Assembly: GCA_031263665.1 (NCBI GenBank)
Contig: JAISFJ010000203.1
Location: forward strand, 1 to 5,674
Length of the DNA stretch: 5,674 nt
Reading direction: 5' to 3'
From: Coriobacteriales bacterium
GTDB taxonomy: Bacteria; Actinomycetota; Coriobacteriia; Coriobacteriales; UBA8131
The translations under genes and the position numbers were made by a program. This document shows positions 1 through 5,643 of the stretch, piece by piece. The notes under the pieces were generated by a model. The model did not search any database, was not told where the DNA came from, and was given only the letters and a program-made list of their open reading frames with translations. Position 1 is the stretch's first letter. Each line of letters begins with the position of its first letter.

Positions 1-81
1 GGCACGGGAAAGGTCAACGATTTTCAGGAGTTCCTCTTTGGTGAAGGGGGTGCTGTCGATGTAGTCTTTGATTCGGGGCAT
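1..81 (-). CDS. Carbamoyltransferase-like protein, N-terminal fragment (cut by window edge)
   Basis: Only the first 27 codons are present, starting at ATG 81-79 and running off the left edge in frame. The start is well supported by a perfect AGGAGG with a 5-nt spacer. The visible segment PFTKEELLKIVDLSRA resembles the N-terminal helix of aspartate/ornithine carbamoyltransferase-family enzymes. As I remember it, the closest match is the DY-x(5)-YTKEE-x(4)-VDLS beginning of putrescine carbamoyltransferases from agmatine deiminase clusters; ornithine carbamoyltransferase is an equally reasonable reading. These cytosolic enzymes move a carbamoyl group between carbamoyl phosphate and an amine or ornithine. 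The carbamoyl-phosphate site (STRT motif) would lie beyond the edge, so the family call rests on a short helix only. It lies 402 bp downstream of rsmA and probably has its own promoter. Confidence 0.5.
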   Translation of the reverse strand, partial: MPRIKDYIDSTPFTKEELLKIVDLSRA

Positions 82-86
82 AAATC

Positions 87-92
87 CCTCCT
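87..92 (-). promoter_or_regulatory. Shine-Dalgarno site of the left-edge gene
   Basis: AGGAGG on the minus strand lies 5 nt (GATTT) before ATG 81-79. This strong site is the main reason to believe that a real gene starts at position 81. Confidence 0.8.
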
Positions 93-123
93 AGTCCGGA
101 CGGAAACGAATTTTTGCAACCGG

Positions 124-330
124 TTACTGATAGTCACCGTGATTGCCGCTGCCGTCAATGTACAACGTGTGGCTTCTCGAGGAAAGACCTACTGTCATTT
201 TTGTATCGCCGGTAATGATTGTGAACGGTTTTCCCTTTTTGTTAACGAAATTACCTATCGGTAAACCTTCCAGTAACATCGTTACCGTGGGGCAGCAAGT
301 GGGACAGACGGGGACAGTGAGTGACTGCAC
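124..330 (-). CDS. Doubtful small ORF, 68 codons, hypothetical
   Basis: An open frame starts at GTG 330-328, preceded by AGGAG with a 10-nt spacer, and ends at TAA 126-124. A TGA lies immediately upstream of the GTG, so the frame cannot be longer. The product would carry a cysteine cluster (VCPTCCP near residues 8-14) and a hydrophilic second half containing LYIDGSGNHGDYQ. I recognise no family. Against it: the first third falls in GC-rich repetitive-looking sequence, the GTG sits inside a small hairpin (318-333), and a different frame is also open across 251-487. It may instead be the 5' untranslated and promoter region of the left-edge gene, or a gene remnant. Confidence 0.2.
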   Translation of the reverse strand: MQSLTVPVCPTCCPTVTMLLEGLPIGNFVNKKGKPFTIITGDTKMTVGLSSRSHTLYIDGSGNHGDYQ

Positions 331-469
331 TCAGAGTAAACTCCTGCGGACGACGCACTTTTGACGCGAGCGTGTGGGGCAGAGGCGGGACGTCGAGGAC
401 GCCGTCCCCTACAGACGTGGTGGAGCCATGACAATGGGGGAGGCAGTAGCCCGACCCCTCTGTCCCACT
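298..469. repeat. 11-bp inverted repeat pair bounding about 170 bp
   Basis: AGTGGGACAGA (298-308) and its exact reverse complement TCTGTCCCACT (459-469) bound a GC-rich segment of the gap after rsmA. The pair could be the ends of a small dispersed non-coding element. No convincing target duplication flanks it and no transposase is present, so mobility is conjecture. Confidence 0.35.
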
Positions 470-483
470 CCCCGGCCCCGCTG

Positions 484-1371
484 TCACGTTAAGGCAAGAA
501 GAGCGGCGCCCATCTCGTGATACTGCTCGTATGAGAGGGTTTCTCCGCGTATTGTGGGGGGGATGTCGGCGGTTTTGAGCAGTTCATCTACCGTCGCCGG
601 GTCAAGGCCGCGAGAAGCAAAAGACGAGCGCATGGAGTTGCGAATGGTCTTGCGGCGCTCGGCAAAAGCGGCTTCGGCGAGCATGAAGCTGGCGTTAAGA
701 CAGGCAGCGTCTGGGCGCTCTGCCTCGGCGCGCCGCTCAAGTCGAATAACCGTGGAGTCAACCCGTGGCGGCGGCAGAAAGCTCGTCTTGCTGACCATAA
801 AATCCGCACTCGGCCGCGCGAGAAGCCGCAGCTTAACGGTGTAGGCGCCGTAATCTTTGGAACCCGGCTGCGCGGCCATGCGCTGAGCGACTTCTTTTTG
901 AACCATAACAGTCGCGCTTGCCAAGGACGGCAGGTGCTGAAAACAGTCGAGCACAACCGTTGCCGCGACCGCGTAGGGCAAATTGGCAACGAGAGCAGTC
1001 ACGGAGAGAACGGCAGAGTGCGAAGGATTGGTCGCATCCGAGAAAAGGTCGAGTGCGTCGCCATGGATAAATGTAACACGCTCAGGACAGTGAGCGGCAA
1101 TATCTGCCAGAGGGCGCAAAAGCTGAGGGTCTTTTTCGATGGCAATCACCGTTGCGCCCGTGTTCAACAGGGCTTCTGTGAGGGTTCCGATGCCAGGCCC
1201 CACTTCTAAGACCACATCGTCTGCTTTCAGGGCCGAAAGACGCAGGATGCGACCGACCACTCCATCGTCGATAAGGAAGTGCTGTCCGAGTGACTTGCGG
1301 GTACTCAGCCCCCACTTTGCGAGTTTATCGAGGGTGGCCTTGGGGGTAGCAAGTGGAGAGTGGAGAGTCAC
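484..1371 (-). CDS. rsmA: 16S rRNA (adenine(1518)-N6/adenine(1519)-N6)-dimethyltransferase RsmA
   Basis: RsmA (KsgA) uses S-adenosylmethionine to dimethylate two adjacent adenines in the helix 45 loop of 16S rRNA late in 30S assembly; it acts in the cytoplasm. The 295-residue product is full length for the family and has its motifs in order: KSLGQHFL at 26-33, SAM-binding EVGPGIGTLT at 56-65, acidic IEKD at 78-81, GDAL at 104-107, catalytic NLPY at 130-133, QKEVAQRM at 158-165, SFLPPPRVDS at 197-206, and FAERRKTIRN at 236-245 in the C-terminal RNA-binding part. The GTG start at 1371-1369 overlaps the TGA of the upstream flavoprotein gene (GTGA), which suggests translational coupling; no strong Shine-Dalgarno precedes it. 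The roughly 25 residues before KSLGQHFL match the lead I recall from Coriobacteriia. The gene ends at TGA 486-484. It is the last gene of the apparent operon. Confidence 0.96.
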   Translation of the reverse strand: MTLHSPLATPKATLDKLAKWGLSTRKSLGQHFLIDDGVVGRILRLSALKADDVVLEVGPGIGTLTEALLNTGATVIAIEKDPQLLRPLADIAAHCPERVTFIHGDALDLFSDATNPSHSAVLSVTALVANLPYAVAATVVLDCFQHLPSLASATVMVQKEVAQRMAAQPGSKDYGAYTVKLRLLARPSADFMVSKTSFLPPPRVDSTVIRLERRAEAERPDAACLNASFMLAEAAFAERRKTIRNSMRSSFASRGLDPATVDELLKTADIPPTIRGETLSYEQYHEMGAALLALT

Positions 1372-2504
1372 GAAGTCTCGGTCTCAGCGCTGGCCTTTGG
1401 CGTCTCGTCAACCGTGGCTTCAGACGCAAGTTCGGCCTCAGTCTCCGACGCTTCGTCAACCGTGATTGCAGCATCGGTCTCGAGTTCGGCTTCGGTCTCA
1501 GCATCGGCCTCCAACGCCTCATCGACCGCGGTCGCATCCTCAAGCTCAGTCGTGGCCGCATCTTCGAGCTCGGCCCCAGATGCCTTATCGACTTCGCGGG
1601 GCGTTCGAGAAATCAGGTCGCGGTAGTCGAGGTCTATCTCCGCCTGGAGCTCGCCTTTGCGGTCGCGAACCATATCGAGACGCGCGCCACCCGCAGGCGT
1701 CAAAGGCGTCTCAGACTTCGCGACATCCCCCACCTTTCTTAAAGCCTCAAGCTCGGCCTCCACGGCGGCAAGCTGCTCGGCAAGCTCATTTGCCTGTTTC
1801 TTTTTCACGACAAAGCGAGCAAAGGCACTGCCGGAGTCGAGCGCGCGCTGCACAAGGCCCTCCTGGTGGGCTATCCTGCGTTTAATCTGGGCAAGCTGGG
1901 CGTGGCTGAACTTCTCGAGTTCTTCCTCAGCCGGAAAGAGCGGTACCTCAGAGGGTGCGGAAAAGCCGATAAAGTTATTCACCTTTTCCAGGTTAAAGCC
2001 CGCAACCGCCATCGCGCTTTTTGTCGAGCCAACGAGCGGCGCGTGGCCATGGGCATCCCCGCCGCCACCGACAACAAAAAGCTGAGCCGGACGTTTTTCG
2101 GATATAGTGTGGCCAAGCAGATAACGTTGCGCCCAGTAGGGCTGCATCCGGTCATAGAGCGCTTTGAGCTGGGCGGGCGGCCCCGCAAAATACAGGGGTG
2201 AGACAATGGCAACGGCATCAACGCGCTCGATAACGGCTTTGAGTTCGAGGTAATCGTCAATAAAATGCCCGTCGCGTGTCTTGCCCGCAAGCACACAGTT
2301 ACCGGTTTCGCTGCAACCGCCGCAGCCAACGCAGGGGCTTATATGCTTTTTTGAAAGCAGGAAGCGTTGTGTCTTTGCTCCCGAACTTCGCGCGCCTCGT
2401 TCGAGAAGGTCGATAAGCGCTACGCAGGAGCGATTGCGCGGTGAGCCGGAGATAAAAAGGATGTCAGGCTTACTGCCCTTTTTTGTTGATTTTTTGTTTG
2501 CCAT
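1368..2504 (-). CDS. Flavodoxin-fold NAD(P)H-dependent FMN oxidoreductase, iron-sulfur flavoprotein type, with acidic C-terminal tail
   Basis: The first 190 or so residues form an NADPH-dependent FMN reductase / iron-sulfur flavoprotein domain. A phosphate-binding loop SGSPRN lies at 19-24 after a first beta strand, and SPLYFAGPPAQLKALYDR at 102-119 is the usual flavin-contact segment. VVGGGGD at 144-150 follows. A compact cysteine motif CX2CX2CX5C (C58, C61, C64, C70) matches the 4Fe-4S ligand spacing of Isf proteins, although many relatives keep similar cysteines without a proven cluster. A charged helical stretch at 195-258 looks like coiled coil. Residues 310-378 form a degenerate acidic tail with 25 Asp/Glu and one Lys. 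Start ATG 2504 has AGGAG with a 5-nt spacer. It begins 50 nt after tatD and overlaps rsmA by 4 nt. The role is probably cytosolic electron transfer or quinone/flavin reduction; substrate and partner are unknown. No signal peptide or membrane segment is seen. Confidence 0.85.
   Translation of the reverse strand: MANKKSTKKGSKPDILFISGSPRNRSCVALIDLLERGARSSGAKTQRFLLSKKHISPCVGCGGCSETGNCVLAGKTRDGHFIDDYLELKAVIERVDAVAIVSPLYFAGPPAQLKALYDRMQPYWAQRYLLGHTISEKRPAQLFVVGGGGDAHGHAPLVGSTKSAMAVAGFNLEKVNNFIGFSAPSEVPLFPAEEELEKFSHAQLAQIKRRIAHQEGLVQRALDSGSAFARFVVKKKQANELAEQLAAVEAELEALRKVGDVAKSETPLTPAGGARLDMVRDRKGELQAEIDLDYRDLISRTPREVDKASGAELEDAATTELEDATAVDEALEADAETEAELETDAAITVDEASETEAELASEATVDETPKASAETETS
1371..1577 (-). 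repeat. Degenerate repeats encoding the acidic tail of the flavoprotein
   Basis: This stretch encodes residues 310-378, built from recurring short words: ELEDA twice, VDEA twice, TVDE twice and ETEAEL twice. On the plus strand the 12-mer TCGTCAACCGTG occurs at 1405-1416 and exactly 48 bp later at 1453-1464, each followed by a related block containing GTTCGGC. The copies have diverged, so this is an old expansion. Confidence 0.7.
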
Positions 2505-2509
2505 GTGCT

Positions 2510-2514
2510 CTCCT
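2510..2514 (-). promoter_or_regulatory. Shine-Dalgarno site of the flavoprotein gene
   Basis: AGGAG lies 5 nt (AGCAC) before ATG 2504-2502. It fixes the start of the flavoprotein within the 50-nt gap after tatD, which holds no other recognisable signal. Confidence 0.75.
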
Positions 2515-2554
2515 ATGATTGCGACGACGTTTGTAATGAGGTTTGCTACAGCGA

Positions 2555-3691
2555 TTACGGCGACTTCGAGGCGTCTGCCATCATGTCATTTTCCTGGCCC
2601 AACGCCGTGCCCGCCTCGCAACCCAATACCCTGCCTGCCTCACGGTCAGACGCCGTGCCCGCCTCGCGACCCAACGCCGCTTTATCAACCACTCCGGTTG
2701 CCCGCGCGAGCAAACTCGTGACCGCCTTTGCGTTGTCTTGCCAGGCACTCGTGTCTCGGTCAAAGAAGTTGCGAGCATTTTCAAAGACACGCGTGAGCAG
2801 CTTAACGGCCTCGCGCCCCTCAAGTTCTAAGGTCTCCACGAGACGAGCCGCGACAAACACGGTATTTTCCGGGCCGCAGACCGTCCCACGGAGCGGTTCG
2901 GGAGCCATAAAAGGCGAGTCCGTCTCCGTGACAATGCGCTCAATCGGCGTCTGTCGCGCAGCCTCACGCACATCATCGCTCTTCTTAAACGTCAGCGCCC
3001 CTCCAAAGGCAACGTGACAACCAAGCGCAAGAAAGGGCTCGAGGGCCTCAAAGTCAAGGAGAAAGCAGTGCAACAGCGTACCGGCGGCAGGCATCCCCTC
3101 TTCTTTGAGGATGCGCAGCCCGTCCTCGTGCGCCTCGCGGAGGTGGAGAGAAACCGGCAGCATCATCTTATTGGCAAGTGCGAGTTGACGCTTAAATACT
3201 TCCCGCTGCACCTCACGAGAGCTCATATCGTAGTGATAATCGAGGCCGATTTCCCCTATCGCCGAGGTGATGGGCCTGCTCGCACACTTGATGAGAATCT
3301 GCTCAATCTCCCAGGTAAATTTGCTCGCGTTATGTGGATGGCAGCCCGTTATGATGCGCGTACGGCAAACCGGCACATGCTTGTTCCAATCGTCGAGAAG
3401 GTCTAAGGCCTTCCGCTCCCACTCCCCAATATTTTTATAGGTGTAGGCGGGGTCCTCCGTGGGGTCGACCACCGTGACCACAAAGTCAACACCATGAGCC
3501 GCCGCGCGCGCCAGTGCCAGCGCGGGGTGATGGAGCATGTCGAGATGGGCATGCGTATCCGCGATAGGAGACGCGAGCGCAGGACCTGGTACCTCACGGC
3601 CCTTAGCATCACGAAACAAGCTGTCCCAATACACCTTGGATTCGCCATTTTGATTGGCAACGTCACTGTTCGCCGCCTGTGTGGTACGCAT
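2555..3691 (-). CDS. tatD: TatD family metal-dependent hydrolase (DNase)
   Basis: TatD proteins are cytosolic TIM-barrel hydrolases with a two-metal site; characterised members are 3'-5' exonucleases or DNases. All expected metal ligands are visible: DTHAHLD at 45-51 (H47, H49), GEIGLDYH at 146-153 (E147), SLHLREA with H183, LLHCF with H208, and TETDSPF with D258. GCHPHNA (116-122), FGGALTF (229-235) and a C-terminal NARNFF (305-310) also fit. The 378-residue product is longer than the usual 255-265, because of about 40 residues before the barrel and about 65 after it. The latter include tandem octapeptides. ATG 3691 shares its A with the metG TAA (TAATG), and AAGGAGG lies 10 nt upstream inside metG, so translation is probably coupled. 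It sits between metG and the flavoprotein gene. The in vivo substrate is not deducible here. Confidence 0.94.
   Translation of the reverse strand: MRTTQAANSDVANQNGESKVYWDSLFRDAKGREVPGPALASPIADTHAHLDMLHHPALALARAAAHGVDFVVTVVDPTEDPAYTYKNIGEWERKALDLLDDWNKHVPVCRTRIITGCHPHNASKFTWEIEQILIKCASRPITSAIGEIGLDYHYDMSSREVQREVFKRQLALANKMMLPVSLHLREAHEDGLRILKEEGMPAAGTLLHCFLLDFEALEPFLALGCHVAFGGALTFKKSDDVREAARQTPIERIVTETDSPFMAPEPLRGTVCGPENTVFVAARLVETLELEGREAVKLLTRVFENARNFFDRDTSAWQDNAKAVTSLLARATGVVDKAALGREAGTASDREAGRVLGCEAGTALGQENDMMADASKSP
2597..2680 (-). repeat. 24-bp tandem repeat in the 3' end of tatD
   Basis: Three full 24-bp units lie at 2597-2620, 2621-2644 and 2645-2668, followed by a 12-bp partial unit at 2669-2680. 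The outer full units agree at 20 of 24 bases and share an 18-base core; the middle one is more diverged. They encode the octapeptides REAGTASD, REAGRVLG and CEAGTALG (residues 342-365) after a partial AALG. Being a multiple of three, the unit can gain or lose copies without breaking the frame. Confidence 0.85.
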
Positions 3692-5424
3692 TACAGCTCT
3701 TCCTCCTTGAGCCGGGGAAACAGCGGGTCGCCGACGATGACCTCATTGTTCGCGGGAAGGGCACCCCACCGGAGAGCGTCTTTGAGCTCGTCGGCTTCAA
3801 ACACATCTCCCAGGCCAAGACGCCGGAATACCTCCGTGGAAGTGCTTGGCATCACGGGGGCAAACAGGAGCGCCATAATACGGATGGCCTCGAGGATGTT
3901 GTAGAGCACAAAAGAAAGCCGGTCGGCTGTTGTGGGAGCGGTCGCCTCATCCAAAGAGATACCCTGAGCGCTCGCTTCGGCCGCTTCGGCCGCCTCCTCC
4001 TTCGCGAGCTTCCACGGGGCGCTTTCCTCAACATAAAGATTCGCGCGGTCGCAAAGCTCCATACTCAAGGCCAGCGCCTTGGAGTAATCGATGGCGTTCA
4101 TTGCGGCGGCGTAGCGCTCGTACAGGCCCTCGGTGAGCTCGGCCAACGGATTGCCCATTTCCTGAGTGAGCCGCTCCGTGGTTTTTGCCCATAGCTCGGG
4201 AACGCGTCCGTCGCGATACTTTACGGTCATATTAAGCGCACGTGAACAAAGATTGCCCCAGCTATTTGCCAAATCGGCGTTGTAGACCTGCACCATGCGC
4301 TCGAGCGAAATGGAAGCGTCCGCGCCAAGCTGCACGTCGGTGAGAAAGTAATAGCGATAGCCGTCTACGCTGAATATTTTCGCGAGCTCGAGTGGCGAGA
4401 TGGCGTTGCCCTTCGACTTGCTCATCTTCTCACCCTTGGTGAGCAAAAAGCCGTGCGCGAACACCTTGCGCGGCGGCTCGATGTCGAGCGCCATGAGCAT
4501 CGCCGGCCATATGACGCAGTGAAAACGGATGATGTCCTTGCCGACAAAGTGAACCTGACAGGGCCAGCGCTTTGCGAACTCCGCCTGCTTTGCGGGGTCA
4601 TCGGAGCCGTAGCCGACCGCCGTGATGTAGTTGATGAGCGCATCGACCCACACGTAGCTCACGTGACCGGGCGCAAAGGGTATCGGCACGCCCCAGTCGA
4701 AGGTCGTACGCGAAATTGAAAGGTCTTTAAGCCCGCTTTTCACAAAGCTCACGACCTCGTTTTTGCGAATGGGCGGGCAGATGAAATCGGGGTTTTCCTC
4801 GTAATAGGCAAGCAAACGGTCCTGAAAGGCCGAAAGGCGAAAGAACAGATTCTCTTCCTGAATAAAACTCAGAGGTCGCCCGCAATCCGGGCAGAGCCTG
4901 GTGCCGTCCTCGGTGGTGTAAGGTTTGCCCTCGGCGGTGGCCGTCTCGGCAAAATCCGCAAGCTGCTCATCGGTAAAGAAGGTCTCTTCGGGCACGCAAT
5001 ACAGGCCCTCATATGTGTCCTGATAGACATAGCCACTCGTACGCATCTGCTCAAAGAAACGCTGGACTCCCCGGATATGGCGCTCTTCGGTAGTGCGAAT
5101 AAAATCGTCATTGGAGATGTTGAGCGCCTGCCACGCTTCGATGAACTTCGGCGCGATACTGTCCACCCATGCCTGTGGGGTGACGCCTTCGGCCTCGGCC
5201 GTCTGGGCGACCTTTTGGCCATGCTCATCGAGCCCCGTAAGAAACCAGGTGTCGCACCCGTCCATCCGCTCAAAGCGCGCGAGCGCGTCAGACACGATGG
5301 TCGCGTACGCGTTACCAAGATGCGGAGCGGCATTAACGTAATAAATGGGCGTCGTAAGATAATAAGAGCGCCTCGTGCTGTCTGTTTCCATACCTGTCCT
5401 CTTGTCCTTTGTCATGTCTACCAT
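3691..5424 (-). CDS. metG: Methionyl-tRNA synthetase
   Basis: MetRS attaches methionine to initiator and elongator tRNA-Met using ATP in the cytosol. From ATG 5424 the product has 577 residues. Class I signatures are HLGN at 35-38 (just after TTPIYYVN) and KMSKS at 333-337. The connective-peptide zinc region has C143, C178 and C181 (CPDC); the usual partner in the first knuckle is replaced in YCVPEETFF. The helical anticodon domain contains NSWGNLCSR near 387-395 and a tryptophan (SAPW, W471) at the anticodon-reading position. An Ala/Glu-rich insertion lies at about 476-498. It ends in GDPLFPRLKEEEL with no C-terminal Trbp111-like domain, as in short actinobacterial enzymes. Start choice: GGAGAAGG ends 8 nt before ATG 5424. 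ATG 5391 (566 residues) is a real alternative with AAGAGG 6 nt upstream and a more family-like N-terminus. The frame is open up to a TTG at 5532, but that lies in the leader hairpin. Confidence 0.96.
   Translation of the reverse strand: MVDMTKDKRTGMETDSTRRSYYLTTPIYYVNAAPHLGNAYATIVSDALARFERMDGCDTWFLTGLDEHGQKVAQTAEAEGVTPQAWVDSIAPKFIEAWQALNISNDDFIRTTEERHIRGVQRFFEQMRTSGYVYQDTYEGLYCVPEETFFTDEQLADFAETATAEGKPYTTEDGTRLCPDCGRPLSFIQEENLFFRLSAFQDRLLAYYEENPDFICPPIRKNEVVSFVKSGLKDLSISRTTFDWGVPIPFAPGHVSYVWVDALINYITAVGYGSDDPAKQAEFAKRWPCQVHFVGKDIIRFHCVIWPAMLMALDIEPPRKVFAHGFLLTKGEKMSKSKGNAISPLELAKIFSVDGYRYYFLTDVQLGADASISLERMVQVYNADLANSWGNLCSRALNMTVKYRDGRVPELWAKTTERLTQEMGNPLAELTEGLYERYAAAMNAIDYSKALALSMELCDRANLYVEESAPWKLAKEEAAEAAEASAQGISLDEATAPTTADRLSFVLYNILEAIRIMALLFAPVMPSTSTEVFRRLGLGDVFEADELKDALRWGALPANNEVIVGDPLFPRLKEEEL
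3702..3708 (-). promoter_or_regulatory. Shine-Dalgarno site of tatD inside metG
   Basis: AAGGAGG, encoding part of the last metG codons, precedes ATG 3691-3689 by 10 nt. With the TAATG junction it supports the tatD start and reinitiation by ribosomes finishing metG. Confidence 0.75.
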
Positions 5425-5432
5425 AGCCCCTA

Positions 5433-5440
5433 CCTTCTCC
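5433..5440 (-). promoter_or_regulatory. Shine-Dalgarno site for the chosen metG start
   Basis: GGAGAAGG with an 8-nt spacer (TAGGGGCT) precedes ATG 5424-5422. A competing weaker site, AAGAGG at 5403-5398, serves ATG 5391 with a 6-nt spacer. Both could be used, giving N-termini that differ by 11 residues. Confidence 0.55.
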
Positions 5441-5503
5441 AGGGAAGCCCTCCATATTTTACCCCAGGGCACTTCTAAAAACCCCATTGCACACCATCTT
5501 TTG

Positions 5504-5592
5504 GCCAGTTTGCTCCATCTCTGCCCGTGCAAGCGGCGGCATAAGCCCTGCTAGTCCCACCGCTTGCCCGAACAGACCTGGAGCAAACTGAC
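5504..5592 (-). promoter_or_regulatory. Long hairpin in the metG leader RNA, class unknown
   Basis: Positions 5504-5539 pair in perfect register with 5592-5557: 29 Watson-Crick pairs, 4 G.U pairs, 3 mismatches (5518, 5519 and 5528 with their partners) and a 17-nt loop at 5540-5556. The outer 11 bp (CAGTTTGCTCC / GGAGCAAACTG) and the inner 8 bp (GCAAGCGG / CCGCTTGC) are exact. All four wobble positions (5505, 5524, 5525, 5537) are G.U only in minus-strand RNA and would be C.A mismatches in plus-strand RNA. This points to a folded transcript read toward metG. No T-tract follows, so it is not a plain intrinsic terminator. It lies about 80 nt before the metG start. A T-box AGGGTGGNACCGCG core is absent. 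A palindromic mobile element is the alternative explanation. Confidence 0.7.
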
Positions 5593-5637
5593 TCGGAATC
5601 TGCTATACAAGCGGTTTCCAGAAGTCTCCTTATAAGA

Positions 5638-5643
5638 ATTATA
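5638..5643 (-). promoter_or_regulatory. Probable -10 element for metG operon
   Basis: A perfect TATAAT on the minus strand (5643-5638) would start transcription near 5631, giving a leader of about 205 nt that contains the whole hairpin. No good -35 stands at 16-18 bp: the sequence there is about GTCCTG. A TTGCGT lies 21 bp upstream, which is too far for a normal sigma-70 promoter, and there is no TG extension. The promoter is therefore plausible but not secure. Confidence 0.45.

Larger units (their letters stand above)
82..483 (-). other. 402-bp intergenic region with small dyads and no clear terminator
   Basis: No recognisable gene is present. The half nearest rsmA (about 290-483) is GC-rich and full of GGGACAG/CTGTCCC-type words. 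The half nearest the left gene (about 100-285) is clearly richer in A+T, as expected for a promoter region. No run of four or more T follows any hairpin on the minus strand, so I see no canonical intrinsic terminator after rsmA. A weak promoter is possible on the minus strand: TTGACG at 158-153, a 17-bp spacer, then GACTAT at 135-130, which matches the -10 consensus at only three of six positions. Small dyads lie at 121-139, 251-264, 273-285 and 318-333, and a 6-bp stem at 387-392/403-408. Confidence 0.55.

Noticed and set aside
251..487. Minus-strand 78-codon ORF overlapping the end of rsmA
   Set aside because: It has an atypical Pro/His/Gly-rich composition, no Shine-Dalgarno and no recognisable family; it looks like an open frame in a GC-rich intergenic repeat.
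1360..1626. Plus-strand Ser/Ala-rich ORF
   Set aside because: It is the antisense image of the acidic repeat tail of the flavoprotein; the composition follows from the repeats and there is no ribosome site.
1466..1885. Other long plus-strand ORFs, including those at 2505-3017 and 3679-4194
   Set aside because: They lie opposite well-supported minus-strand genes, have no family features and are expected by chance in GC-rich DNA.
5476..5485. GGGGTTTTT on the minus strand as the tail of an attenuator terminator before metG
   Set aside because: No complementary C-rich arm lies immediately upstream, so no stem abuts the T-run.
5425..5532. Extending metG in frame to the TTG at 5532 (613 residues) or the ATG at 5487
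   Set aside because: The extra residues precede the usual MetRS N-terminus by far, the TTG lies inside the leader hairpin stem, and neither start has a usable Shine-Dalgarno site.
5459..5542. A 27-codon leader peptide ORF starting in the hairpin loop on the minus strand (ATG 5542, TAA 5461), with three Met codons
   Set aside because: The nearest SD-like AGGG is only 3 nt from the ATG, the Met codons are not clustered as in attenuator peptides, and short ORFs of this size occur by chance.
5504..5592. T-box riboswitch before metG
   Set aside because: The conserved T-box sequence and a downstream terminator/antiterminator pair are not present; the loop only superficially contains GGTGGGAC-like bases.
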